A stretch of 64,000 bases of DNA from Cristatella mucedo (GCA_009760855.2 WPIO01000053.1:2191501-2255500), one strand, 5' to 3'; positions 53,060-63,270 are shown, numbered from the stretch's first letter. A program made the numbers and translations. Notes: generated by a model not told the origin, from the sequence alone.

Positions 53060-53825
53060 GGTGAATCTATAGCGGCACCTCAGCTTACGGGTTTAATTCG
53101 TTCCAAGCCGGAGCTCATAACTCAAATTACTCGTATTTCAAATCAAATTTTGCAATTGAAACGCCAATAATCAGTTTGGACCCAACCCCAAAAAACAGCA
53201 ATTTTTTGTCACAAGTTTTTAAATTTAAAAATGTACTAATAAATAACGAATGTTGTTTTAAAAACAATACAATACAATGTCTTGCAATAAACGGGTTTCA
53301 TTAATCCTAATTTACAGGAGTAACTAGGAGATCGGACGACTTACAGATGCTAATAGAGTTAGAGGAGAAAGGCTGAAATGAATATGTGAATCTTATTCTC
53401 CGAGTTTTGCCCTTTTTGCCAGACTTTCCTAGCTTTCAAGTTATCGGCTGGGCCTAAATATGGTACATTACGTACTTAGCTGTTCCTGCCGTAGTCGGAT
53501 TGAACACCGGAGTCTGGCGACCTTGTTCGTCCAAGCACCGCTATGGCTCGCTCGAGTCTGCTTGGGAGTGAACCAACAGGCCTGCGCTTGGCGTCACGCC
53601 CGCGTCGTAGGGCTGCGTCTTGCAACGTAACATCGTTCGCTGCCCTCTGACCCTGCCCTACTGGCCTGACGTAACCAGACGCAGCGTGACGCTCGCTGCG
53701 GCAACTAAAACCGTAATTGTAGCTCGCAACTCTAAGCACGCAATCGGCCGAGAGACAGCTCGTGTCTCTCGAGTCGCTCGTATGTCGAGACACTCGTAAG
53801 CCGAGGTATTTGCTGTATTTGATTA
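53060..53825. mobile_element. MITE-like element with terminal inverted repeats
   Basis: The left end ACCTCAGCTTACGGGTTTAA (from 53075) and the right end, read on minus as ACCTCGGCTTACGAGTGTCT (from about 53803), form imperfect inverted repeats. The ends lie near TATAGC and TACAGC, compatible with TA target sites of Tc1/mariner type. The interior has no transposase frame, so it is non-autonomous if mobile. A 16-bp direct repeat (GCTGTATTTGATTACC) follows the right end. Confidence 0.55.
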
Positions 53826-53845
53826 CCGCTGTATTTGATTACCGA

Positions 53846-53940
53846 GCTCGTTCGCTCGAGCATCGTCAGCGCGTGCGAAGCGCCCGAGTAGAGATCAGGT
53901 TCTCTTAGTGCGCTATATACATGAATTATAGTTTTAGGTA
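53846..53940 (+). mobile_element. SINE family 1 fragment
   Basis: GTTCGCTCGAGCATCGTCAG, then GAAGCGCCCGAGTAGAGATC, GGTTCTCTTAGTGCGCTATA and CATGAATTATA. Tail plus part of the head. Confidence 0.75.
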
Positions 53941-54057
53941 AAGCAAGGAACAGAAGTTGAATACTATACAAAGGATGTCACCTCAGTGATGGATTTTTTT
54001 TTATTTCGCCTATCTGTTTACTATATTTTTATGTCTTTTACTATATATTATCTTATT

Positions 54058-54228
54058 TAGTGGCCTCTTTTTCGTAAAGTGGCAGAAGAGCCTTAAAGGC
54101 TATCGCCACCGCTTGCTGCGGCAATAAAGGATCGCCCACCGCAGGATTCGAACCCACGATCTCGAGATCGAGGTCGTCGTGCAGAGCCACCTAGAGCCTT
54201 GCCTAGTGTGTCGTCGTGCTGCCAACGG
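54058..54228 (-). mobile_element. SINE family 2
   Basis: On minus: GTGGGTTCGAATCCTGCGG (B box), GGTGGCGATAGCCTTTAAGG, CTCTTCTGCCACTTTACG and AAAAAGAGGCCACTAAAT. Close to the 49.5-kb copy. Confidence 0.88.
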
Positions 54229-55530
54229 AGCTAGGAAAACAGGCGGCTCCACAGCCGCAAGTAGCGCTGGCGACTGGTGCCAACTTCTCTTGGCTGCAGT
54301 TGACGACACGGCCGGCTGGCTCCTCGCTCGCTGGCGCACCAGATATTCGCCCGCTCAGCTTCGGCCTTCAACTTCAGCTCCGACTTCACCTTCGTGCCTG
54401 CAATGGCGCTGCCTCGCTCGTGCGCTGGAGTTTCATCTTTCGCCCGCCCAAGCTTCTGCCCAGCGCCCCTTCGTGTTTCTCTCTGCCCGGAGAGGCGTCG
54501 CCTCCGCGGCTTCAGATTTGACTTCAGCCAGCCTTCAAAATTCGCAGCAAAGGTCGCAGCAAAGGTCGCCCGGCCTTCGCTCATTCAGGGAAGGCAGGGC
54601 CCGCTGGCTTCGCTGGCCACTGCTTCATGCCATTCCACGGTCTTTGTTCTTTGTCGGTCGGGTCCACTTAAGCACCCTCCTCCAGCATAAAAAGCGTCAG
54701 AAAAAGGGCCATAAAAAATAAAAAGCGTCATAAAAGCGTCTACTTTAGATCTCGAGCCGTGCGGCTGCGACTTCGTCGGGCTTCGCGCTGTGTCTTCGCT
54801 CTACCCGAAAAAAGCGCTCAAACGCTGAAGCGAGCTCAGCCCAGCCTCGCCTACTTGTCGTCCGGCTATCTTAAGCCAAGGTCAAAGGCCACGAAAAGCG
54901 TCGCTTAGGCTCGCGCGAACTTCAACTCGAAGTTACAGCTCGCTGTAACTTCGTCCGGCCGGCTTTAGCTTCGCTCTACCGGAAACAGCGAGGGCACGCT
55001 TGCTTCGTTTGTTTGTTTTTGCTCCGCCTGAATTAACATTGCCTAGCCTGGTTTAACTTGAATACAATTGAACGCGATAGTCTTTGGACGGTCCAGATTT
55101 GCTTGACCGCCATCTTTTTCCTTTAGCCCCCCAATTGGACTGGATCGGGGATGCTGGTTGTGCCTGCTCATTATTGTATGCCCAAGTACGAATTGCAACG
55201 ATAGTTGGACAACCTGTGGACAATATGCCACGATGAGCCGAAAAACTTTCAAACTTCTTTAAAATGGATTTTTTTGGCCAGAAAAGCCCTCGATTAGTTT
55301 ATGCTGGAATCGTGAAGCAGCGCACGATCCGGAACTGAACAGAGAACACATTGAGTATTACATACTTCGCCGTGAAAAGCCCACCAGTCACGCCGCACGT
55401 CGCAGAACTGTCGCGCTCGGTGGGGGGGGGGTACTCAAAGCACTGCACGAGGCTGGACACTCATACGGTCAAATTGCTGCTACTTAATCAATCCGAAGAG
55501 TACGGTTTCTTACAGCATGAAGAGGATATA
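54228..55530. other. CpG-rich then mixed sequence, no gene assigned
   Basis: 54.2-55.0 kb is rich in CG and has repeated phrases such as CTTCGCTCTACC (54.78 and 54.97 kb) and TAAAAAGCGTCA (54.69-54.73 kb). A perfect hairpin lies at 54928-54953. The open frames show no domain or splice support. Confidence 0.4.
54928..54953. repeat. Perfect 12-bp hairpin
   Basis: CGAAGTTACAGC, TC, GCTGTAACTTCG: a complete inverted repeat with a 2-base loop. Confidence 0.9.
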
Positions 55531-56064
55531 ATAATAATACCAATAATAAATTTGTATTGCGCTCTCAGAGAACCTAATCTCTTTCTAGGCACTTTGCATG
55601 TGCAGTAAAGGAAGCATGATCAGATTGTTAATGGTGGTATGCACAATTTCAACAAGCAAAACATAGGGCGACACTGGCAGTATCAACATGTACACGTGGT
55701 TAGTGGCAGTGTGATGTGTCAGTACGCATAAGCACACACAGGACAAATAAAAAAGAACCTAACAATTTCTGTCAAATAAGTGCGTTTTTAGCTTCTTTTT
55801 AAATGTCATCAAGTCGGGGGAGGGAGGTGTCATGACTTCATTCAGGAGTAGACTCCAGACTTTGGCAGGATACGAACTAAAGGCCCGGTCTCCAAAGGAT
55901 GCGAGGTTTGTACGAGGCATAGCCAAATGATTTGATTCATAAAAGCAGGTAGCACGATGCCTAGCGTGGAATGGTGGAAGAGCAGCTCTGATTGGTCGGC
56001 AGAGCCAGATTATTATATATAATATATTATCATATAATTATATATAATGTTATATATTATTGTT

Positions 56065-56118
<54 letters not shown>

Positions 56119-56590
56119 AGTATCTATTAGTGTACACAATAATATATAATACACCAGGACCTACAGATGAGTGACGAAACCTCAAATTCGAGACGCTGCT
56201 GGATTGGGAGTAGCCAGTGCAAGGTGAAGGAGAGAAGCGGTGCAGTAATGTGGTACGCACACAGCTGACAAGCCTAGCTGCAGAGTTATGCACCAACTGT
56301 AAGCGCCTATTGCACAGGTCTGTAAACCAGCACCAGTGAGTTGCAGAAGTCGAGACCGAATGTTACAAATGCATGGACCAACTTGGATACAGTGTCCCTG
56401 TCTTAGCAAGCGCGAATTTGAGCAATGTTATATAGCTGAAAGTAGGCTAACTTTAGTGTGGAGCTTATTTGGTTGTCTAGTGCAAGATCGCTTTAAAACA
56501 GGACACTCCGATGTTATGCAAATGCAGCAGAAGATATGCTCGCGGAGCCGATTTTGATAATTGACGTCCTGTAGATTATAATATGGTTTA
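55530..56590 (-). mobile_element. LINE family A, decayed 3' portion
   Basis: (AAT)n tail at 55530, stem-loop remnant, 3' UTR with altered spacing, ORF2 C-terminal codons with stops. An AT-rich microsatellite block (about 56013-56150) interrupts it. Confidence 0.85.
56064..56112. repeat. (AT)n microsatellite
   Basis: About 22 AT units within a larger TATA/TAAT-rich block. Confidence 0.95.
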
Positions 56591-56593
56591 CAG

Positions 56594-56693
56594 TAACATT
56601 CGTTTTGAACGTGCCAGGCCTTGATTCAAATTCATTTTTGTTGCAATAAGTGGGTGTTGTACCTGCTGATACTGGACGTTCAAACGAATGTTA
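56594..56693. repeat. 100-bp hairpin element
   Basis: TAACATTCGTTTTGAACGT (56594-56612) and its reverse complement ACGTTCAAACGAATGTTA (56676-56693, one base shorter) flank 63 bp. Size and form suit a tiny MITE. Confidence 0.7.
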
Positions 56694-56699
56694 TGTAAT

Positions 56700-57600
56700 G
56701 TAATCGAATTCCGCTACTTAAGAACTAGCACCTGATCTCGAAACAGCCCCGAAGTACGTCGTGAATGCAAGAGGATCTGGATTAACACGACTCGGATTGT
56801 GCAGGACAACAGAGAATGCCTATGAAACAACCTCGTCGAATCGAGAAGCTTCTGGAGCAGGTTCGTGAACATTGACCACCTACAAGCACGAAGACGTATA
56901 AACGGGACGGTGAGGATGAGTCACGAGCGGACTTTGACAGGGCCCGGCACGCGCACACCTGATTCCTGCGATGACGAGTTCCGTCCTCTCACCAATCCCA
57001 AATAACAGCTGTCGGCTGGGTAGCAGAAGAGCACCAGCCGAGCAGTACTAGGAGAGATGACTCCTTCGCTAGCGGCTGGGCGTGTCACGTCGTGCAGGAT
57101 GTGACTCGCTGCTATTAGGCAATTGAGAACGCTTTAATGGCCCTTATGCGAAGCGATGCAGATCTTCAAAGACGAGGTTAACAGCAGCTTGCACCCAGTG
57201 CAAACTCAGCGTACTAAGTATTTGCTGCCGGCGACGCCAGACTACCGGTCTGCCGCCGCTGCTGCTGCTGCTGGCTCATTAGGTCTGCTCAGGAGACTGC
57301 TGCTAATGCTGGCGCACTATTCAATGCACTCGTACTCGAGTGATAGCCGAAGCAATCAGCACGCAGACCCCCCACTGCGCCTATCGTCTCTTTCCTAAGT
57401 ACACCGGAATGGTGGGGGGATATTCGCACCATAATAAGAAGGTTCTTAAAAAACAACAGCTCGTAGTAGCGGCGAGTGCTCCGGTCGGTAACTCGATCGT
57501 ACCTGGAAATTGTAAGCCTGAGGCTGCATTTGCCAGCCGTCAGCTGCGTCTTCCCCTGACAAGAGGTGACAACTCTAAGCATTGCCTCACTCTGTAACGC
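56700..57600. other. No gene assigned
   Basis: GC-balanced sequence. A GCTGCTGCTGCTG run occurs near 57258. Frames of 80-97 codons here show no recognisable domain. Confidence 0.4.
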
Positions 57601-57606
57601 CGAAGG

Positions 57607-57663
57607 CTCGGCGGAGTAAGCGTTACCTGCCGCTTTCTGAGCGGCAGGTAACCCTCTGCCGAG
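57607..57663. repeat. Long GC-rich cruciform
   Basis: Inner arms of 13 bp (57622-57634 and 57640-57652) are perfect around TTCTG. Outer arms CTCGGCGGAG and CTCTGCCGAG (57607-57616, 57654-57663) pair with one mismatch. Confidence 0.85.
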
Positions 57664-57924
57664 TGCGGTTCGGTGCGCGTCTAGGCGCTGAACTACTTGT
57701 CGTTACTAAGGAGGTCGTGAGTTCGAGGCTTGAATTTGAAAGCGAGACCCGCGAGTAGTTGATTTTACTGAACTTTATTCGCAAGCGCACAGTGACGCTG
57801 CGCGTCTAGCTCTCAGTTTTATCTCCTCACTGCTCTCGCAGGCTCTCAACAGCACAAGCACTCTTGCGGGGGAAATACGTCCCCGTATTAAATATTTAAT
57901 TAAATAAATTTTCTATCTTTACAT

Positions 57925-58242
57925 ATGTCTCAAAACATTGATCACTTTATGCGACGGGAGGGTGAAAAATTTAGCGATCATGCAAAACGTATTAGAGAAG
58001 AGGTAAGAAATCGTACAGGTCTTCTTCCAAAGTATCCTTTCTCAAAAGACAGTTTAGATGCATCGATTGCAACTTTACGATCACCAACATCTATAAAACT
58101 AGATAATCCTATTGCTAAGAAAACCGTTAAGCCTAAAAGCGGATGGTCTTTCGATAGAGAATCCAAGAGGTTAATGAAAATACAAGAAACAGGTTGGTTT
58201 TTGGGAAAATCTTCTGATGGTAATTTTTTTAGATTATGGTAA
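57925..58242 (+). CDS. AT-rich small open frame, unrecognised
   Basis: 105 codons from ATG at 57925 to TAA at 58240-58242. The protein is basic, with MSQNIDHFMRREGEKFSDH at the start, a charged helix (AKRIREEVRNRTG), a Pro/Lys-rich linker and an aromatic C-terminus ending FFRLW. Codons prefer A/T in the third position, unlike the GC-rich exons of the three spliced genes, and it lies in an AT-rich island (about 57,880-58,400). No introns or splice sites are evident. It could be a remnant of a foreign or mobile sequence, or a chance frame. I do not recognise the family. Confidence 0.4.
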   Translation: MSQNIDHFMRREGEKFSDHAKRIREEVRNRTGLLPKYPFSKDSLDASIATLRSPTSIKLDNPIAKKTVKPKSGWSFDRESKRLMKIQETGWFLGKSSDGNFFRLW

Positions 58243-58255
58243 ATTATAAAGGTAA

Positions 58256-58256
<1 letters not shown>

Positions 58257-58327
<71 letters not shown>
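58257..58327. repeat. (TA)n(TG)n compound microsatellite
   Basis: About 9 TA then about 26 TG units. Similar words, TTATAAAGGTAAA and TTGTAAAGGTAAA, flank it on the two sides. Confidence 0.95.
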
Positions 58328-58330
<3 letters not shown>

Positions 58331-58399
58331 TGTAAAGGTAAAAGTCACGTTAATCAACCTAAACAACTCTTAGTAGATGTAAAATGAAGGGTATGGAGA

Positions 58400-58845
58400 A
58401 TAGGGTCTCGAGAATGACGGCAGCCATTAAATAAATCGGATGACGAGAAACGATCGAGCGGAAGCGAGATTGTTTATCGGAGGACGATTTGTTATATTGA
58501 TGACGTCATTCGATCGAGCCCTATGCTACATGCCATTCATTTTATATCTACTCCGCTGTCGGCTCGCTCTCCACGGCGGCGACCTTCAGCCCGCGTCGCA
58601 CTAACCTTGAAAAGCTAGCCGCGACAAAACGGTTGACAGGCCAGCCAGCCGACATCGATCAGCAGCTGCTGCGGGGAGCAGCACGCTGTAGCTATTGAGC
58701 CACGCGGCTTGCGCTAGGCCCTTCCTCTATAAGCTCGCTGCTCGAGGACAGATGCACTTTCCAGCGGAGCAGCTCTTCTGCTCCGCTGAAATTGAGCCGC
58801 CAGGCTTCGCGCTGCGCTAGAGCTCTATAATCTTAGCAACTATAA
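58400..58845. other. No gene assigned; CRE-like site and hairpin
   Basis: TGACGTCA at about 58501-58508 is a full CRE palindrome. A perfect 11-bp hairpin (CAGCGGAGCAG, CTCTT, CTGCTCCGCTG) lies at 58762-58788. Promoter activity is possible but no transcript is evident. Confidence 0.4.
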
Positions 58846-59010
58846 CAATAATAATCTGAACACGTTTGTATAGCCCCCTCTCTTTCTACTCGTTTTGTAT
58901 ACGTTGTAGAGGAAGCATGCCGGCGCGGTTGGCGATAGCATGAGTTCTGTCAGCACGCGTCAGAACGAGGCCGAGGACGATTCGCAAGGAGCCGGGGAAT
59001 GCTGAAAGCA
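58845..59010 (-). mobile_element. LINE family A 3' end, strongly diverged
   Basis: AACAATAATAATCTGAACACG, TTTGTATAGCCCCCTC, GGAAGCATGCCGGCGCGGTT, then ACGATTCGCAAGGAGCC: same order as other minus-strand tails. Confidence 0.6.
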
Positions 59011-59212
59011 ATCAGGAGCAGCATAGCACTTACTAACAGCGACACAAGTGGCTTCACTTAGTGTAATTAACGAGGCAGGTCCGCCGCCGGCCAGCCGACG
59101 GGAAGTGCTGGCTCTAAGAGCACGCGCCCGTACGAGCCCCGTACGAGCCCGCAGGCTCCCGCGGGACGTTCGAGTTCCGTCCATCGCTTTCATGCTTTTA
59201 TTACTTTAAGTG

Positions 59213-59462
59213 CTAAGGGTGCCCTTTTTTGACGGTGCGTCTGGAGAGCGTAAAGCGAAGCGCGCGGCGCTTGACTTGGCCAAGAGACTCGATGACCGTA
59301 TGAACACTGAGATGCGGTTGCTGCGCTTATCAACGACTCGGCAGAGCATCGATTTCCATGCGCCGCTTACGACGGCCCTGCACCTCAAGCTTGAACTCGC
59401 CAACCACATTGTCCACCCTGCAAATGATTTAATCTACTCCTTAAATGAAGAAAAGTGTAAGA
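59213..59462 (+). pseudogene. Open frame of unknown origin
   Basis: A frame without a clear ATG at its start encodes KRAALDLAKRLDDRMNTEM, then LLRLSTTRQSIDFHAPLT and HLKLELANHIVHPAND, which read like real protein. It runs into a LINE/SINE tail. It might be one exon or a fragment of a mobile gene. Confidence 0.25.
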
Positions 59463-59519
59463 AATCGCGATATATACACACTTCCACTATTTATATTATG
59501 TTATATATATTCATACGTC

Positions 59520-59600
59520 AATTGTGTAGAAAAAGATTCAGTTCTCTGAGGGCGCTAGAAAAAATGCATTATCAATAAATGTATTATTAATATTTCAAAA
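59520..59600 (+). mobile_element. LINE/SINE tail scrap
   Basis: AAAAAGATTCAGTTCTCTGA, GGGCGCTAGAAAAAATGCAT, then ATT-rich end. Confidence 0.65.
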
Positions 59601-60150
59601 AAGCGCACGCATAGCGGGGTTTATATCGCCTGCTAGAGCATAAAGCATCAATTATCTGAGTTGCGTTTCTCTTTCACCCTCTGCGCTAGAGTACTCCGAA
59701 TTTCTCCGCCTCGTTCTCCTCGAATTAGAGATTGCGACACTTGTGACCGTGTTTTGCTGCATAGATCGCAGCCAGATTTCACTGCGCCGTTACAGACGAG
59801 AGGTAAGTTTCCACACAATATGTTCATTTTATCTACGTAGTCGACGGCGCCGATTGCGGCGAGAGCCGGTCGGAAGTGTCATAGAGTTCGGAACTGCGAG
59901 TGGAGGATTCTCTCGAGCAGGGGCGGGGCCTAAACTTTCATGCGAGGATGCAAAATTCGGTGATTAAAATGTGATTACAGTGCGATGAAAAGGTGATCAG
60001 TGTGACTAAAAATGACCGCCCATGCCCAGTGGAGTTTATTCAACACTGTAAGTAGGACACAATTTCGTCTTCGGTGACGATCGCCGGCCTATGGGTATGG
60101 GGAGTGGCTCGCTGCCCCCAACCCACCCTCTTCAAGGAGTGTAAGGGGGG
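59600..60150. other. No gene assigned
   Basis: Mixed sequence. I see neither a splice-supported exon nor a named repeat. Confidence 0.4.
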
Positions 60151-60152
60151 AG

Positions 60153-60627
60153 AGCAACGACCTAAGCTTGCTCCTAATTGCCTCTCCACCCCCTCCCACG
60201 CCCCACCTCCCTCCCCCACCAACCCAAGCTTGCTCCTAATTGCCTCTCCACCCCCTCCTACGCCCCCTCCCACGCCCCACCTCCCTCCCCCCCACCGACC
60301 TAAGCTTGCTCCTAATTGCCTCTCCGCCCCCTCCCTCCCTCCGCCCCCTCCCACGCCCCACCTCCCTCCCCCCACCGACCTAAGCTTGCTCCTAATTGCC
60401 TCTCCGCCCCCTCCCTCCGCCCCCTCCCACGCCCCACCTCCCTCCCCCCACCGACCTAAGCTTGCTCCTAATTGCCTCTCGGCCCTCCCTCCGCCCCCTC
60501 CCTCCCCCCACCGACCTAAGCTTGCTCCTAATTGCCTCTCCGCCCCCTCCCTCCGCCCCCTCCCTCCCCCCCCTCCCTCCCCCCCACCGACCTAAGCTTG
60601 CTCCTAATTGCCTCTCCGCCCCCTCCA
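60153..60627. repeat. C-rich minisatellite
   Basis: The core AAGCTTGCTCCTAATTGCCT occurs seven times (about 60165, 60226, 60303, 60383, 60460, 60519, 60594), separated by variable CCCCCTCC/CACGCCCCACC runs; period about 60-80 bp. The purine/pyrimidine strand asymmetry is extreme. Confidence 0.95.
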
Positions 60628-60723
60628 AAAGTTATCGCGGTGCTGTTTTTATCCTTAGCAGTAAATGCTATATCTTAATCAATAAGGAAGCGGTGACTTA
60701 TGCCAAGCTGCTTGCGTTGTCTT

Positions 60724-60727
<4 letters not shown>

Positions 60728-60754
<27 letters not shown>
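60728..60754. repeat. (AT)n microsatellite
   Basis: About 13 AT units. Confidence 0.95.
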
Positions 60755-60758
<4 letters not shown>

Positions 60759-60847
60759 GTTTCTAGATAACTCAAAACTTTAGATTTATTTTTTGTATTA
60801 TATTAGGCGTGAGTCTGGCCACAGTCGGAGCGACGGTCTGACAGGTT

Positions 60848-61190
60848 AATAATAATAATGCACTTGATAAAGCGCCCTCAGAGAACTCAATCTCTTTACA
60901 TGCGCTTTAGATTTGCTGCAAAAGGAAATGCAATTGAATGGTGTAATATTTCAAAATGCTATCATGCTTGATAAGCCAACAACATGAATAACATGGTTAG
61001 GGGTAACATGCACAGGGTCAGCATGCAAATGCGGTTAGTGGCAGCATGCACAGTGTCAGCACGCATAAGCACATGAAGGACGAATCACAGGGACCCACTA
61101 AATGCTGTCCTAAATAGGTGTGTGTTTAAGGTTATCCGTCGTAGCGCTGAACATGAAGCCGCGCTATACAAATGAATTATATATATTTAC
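60848..61190 (-). mobile_element. LINE family A 3' end
   Basis: (AAT)n, GCACTTGATAAAGCGCCCTC, then 3' UTR to TGCTGTCCTAAATAGGTGTG. It breaks off near 61130 and is followed by a short GCGCTATACAAATGAATTA tail scrap. Confidence 0.88.
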
Positions 61191-61735
61191 GTCGCCTAAA
61201 GAGGGGGCGCGGTCCAGGACTTAAGCAGGACTGAGTGAGGACTCGGAAGCTGAGTGCGGTTCTACTTCGTGGCCAAGACAGTGGCCATACTGAACAAACA
61301 ACCAATCGTAGGCGTCTTTAAGGTCAAGCCTTCTTAATTGCTTTGAACAGTGCGGCGGATTATTCGACCAGCGAAATTCCCGAAGCCTTTAAGTACAGTG
61401 TCTGCTTATGAGCACTGCGAGCTCATCACACAAGAATCGGATAATGAGGCAGCATGCGATATAGGCGATTGTGGAAGGCTAAAATTCGCGGGAAGGTGCA
61501 ATGCGGGAGGGGGGCTATTTTCTACCTCCTCAACAAAAGCACTCAACCCCACGATCACTCTGGGGGCGGAGCAAGTAGTAAGCAAGACTTAGAGGAAAAC
61601 TGACGCCATAGGCTTCCGGTAAGATGGACGACCAATGCAGGACAGAAGCAAAACTCATCATGTAAACATGTCTTCACTTGCAATAAGCTTGTCAACGAAT
61701 CTTCAAGAAGTCGCCTGCAATATCAGCTAAAATAG
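61190..61735. other. No gene assigned
   Basis: An 80-codon frame at 61350-61592 has no recognisable domain. No repeats seen. Confidence 0.4.
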
Positions 61736-61737
61736 TA

Positions 61738-61830
61738 TAATTTATTTGCATAGCGGTCTTAGAGAGCTGAATATCTAGCCAGGCACTTCCTATATGCCAC
61801 AGGGCTTGCTCCCATTACCTGGGTCGTCAA
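61738..61830 (-). mobile_element. SINE family 1, decayed fragment
   Basis: On minus: GGTAATGGGAGCAAGCCC, TGTGGCATATAGGAAGTGCC, CTAGATATTCAGCTCTCTAA. Order and spacing match SINE 1. Confidence 0.6.
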
Positions 61831-61949
61831 AAGAGAGTGAGTGAGTCCCTTTGGACCAGACCAGGACTCATATTTCTGCGTTACGTCAGCGTTTCCCCTC
61901 AATAATTCGAATAGCCGTAGAAGGCATACACTGTGCACAAACCTCTCAC

Positions 61950-62080
61950 TCTAATCACTCACTGATCGCGGTGAAAGGCGTACACTCTTCAAACCAGGTC
62001 ATGGGTTCAAGTCCTGCAGTGGCGACTCTTTTTTGTCCACTGCAAACTCGGGTGATAGAGGCTAATAGTTTCAAGTTGTA
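61950..62080 (+). mobile_element. SINE family 2, decayed copy
   Basis: AGGTCATGGGTTCAAGTCCTG (B box), AGTGGCGACTC, GGGTGATAGAGGCTAATAG. The tail is degraded. Confidence 0.6.
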
Positions 62081-62650
62081 AGATAAAATATTGAGGGGAA
62101 CTACAATCTGCTCGTACTCATTGTAGAGGTCATGATGCAAGACCTGTTTGGAGGCCAGAGCAATAGACAAGAAACGTTCAAGTACAATACATCTTAGATG
62201 TAATAATGCATGTTTCAGCATAAACTTGGAGATCAGTTGAAGAAAGAGGAAGAGAGAGAGAGAGAGAGAGAGGGAGAGAGGGAGAGAGAGAGAGAAGGTA
62301 AGAGATCGGGCGAGTAAAGAGGAGACGGTAGGAGATCGGGATAGGTTATAGGTCATTGAAAGTGTTCGCTTCCCGCTGCTTATGGCTTTCGAGATGAACT
62401 ACAGTGATTCTAAAGAGCGCAGTAGCAACAGCTCACCATCAGCACACTTCTGCGCATTCTAGTTAAAAGTAGGCGCTCCGAATGAGCGCCGTTTCCGCAC
62501 TCGACGGGCAGCTTTCGTTCCAGCTTTCAAATGAGGTCGCAGTGCACACATCGCCAATGTTGTACAGATATAGGAATGCTAGCTTAACGTGCATTGCAAT
62601 ACACCCATTCCGATTGTCTTGCTCTGTGACCGCAGCCACAGGGACCACTC
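62080..62650. other. No gene assigned; GA-rich tract
   Basis: A GA-rich microsatellite (about 62247-62297). Otherwise unrecognised. Confidence 0.45.
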
Positions 62651-62657
62651 GTGGTCA

Positions 62658-62888
62658 ATGTCCGAGCAGGCGTCCGTAACGAAGCGGCTCGCAGCTGAGT
62701 GGGACCTGCCCGAACCTGCCTGTGCGCTCGACGGCGGCGGCCATTCTGTGAACGGTTTCCGATCATGGCGAGAGGCCTTAAGTGCAACGACGAGGAGGCG
62801 CACTAGTGAATGTTCGGCTGCAGCCGAAGCGGCGCAGGCGACGCATTCGGAAATATTTCAAAGAGCGGGAGCAGTAAACGAGAAGTAA
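62658..62888 (+). CDS. Small GC-rich open frame
   Basis: 76 codons from ATG 62658 (MSEQASVTKRLAAEWDLPEP) to TAA 62886-62888, with TCA before the ATG. It sits in a CpG-rich stretch. No domain is recognised; it may be part of a first exon or chance. Confidence 0.2.
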   Translation: MSEQASVTKRLAAEWDLPEPACALDGGGHSVNGFRSWREALSATTRRRTSECSAAAEAAQATHSEIFQRAGAVNEK

Positions 62889-62929
62889 ATCCTGCTTCCG
62901 CTCCTATTAGTCACCCATCGATGGTCGCC

Positions 62930-63260
62930 ATCAAAGCCCGTCGGCATCGTGGGCTGCTGCTCGATTGCGCTCGCTCGCTCGCTCGCGAGCGCCGCCGCCG
63001 CCTTTGAGCAGCAGTAACGCGAGAGGAGTCTGACGCACTCGAGTCGCCTCATAGTCGGCACCGCCGTCGAGCGGGCGCATTGCCTGCATTCGCGCGGCGC
63101 GAGTAGGACGCACACAAAGGGAGCGAGGAAAAGGTAAGATGGCCGGAAACGCCTCGGCGGGCGCGAAAATGCGGCGGGCGCTGCCTCCGCCGGCGCAACG
63201 GAGAGTTCTCGCGGCGCGAGCGATGGCGAGTGAGCTTTAACGCGTTGGGATGTGAGCGCA
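62930..63260 (+). promoter_or_regulatory. CpG-rich candidate promoter and first exon
   Basis: Dense CG dinucleotides and GCTCGCTCGCTCGC repeats. GAAAAGGTAAGATGGCCGG near 63127-63145 reads as an exon end with a GTAAGA donor overlapping an AAGATGGC (YY1-like) motif, an arrangement common just inside first introns. The gene would lie beyond the right edge. Confidence 0.35.
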
Positions 63261-63267
63261 CCTTCGC

Positions 63268-63270
63268 CCC

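Noticed and set aside
53476-53793. 105-codon minus-strand frame as transposase
   Set aside because: No DDE/D pattern and too short; it lies in the MITE-like element.
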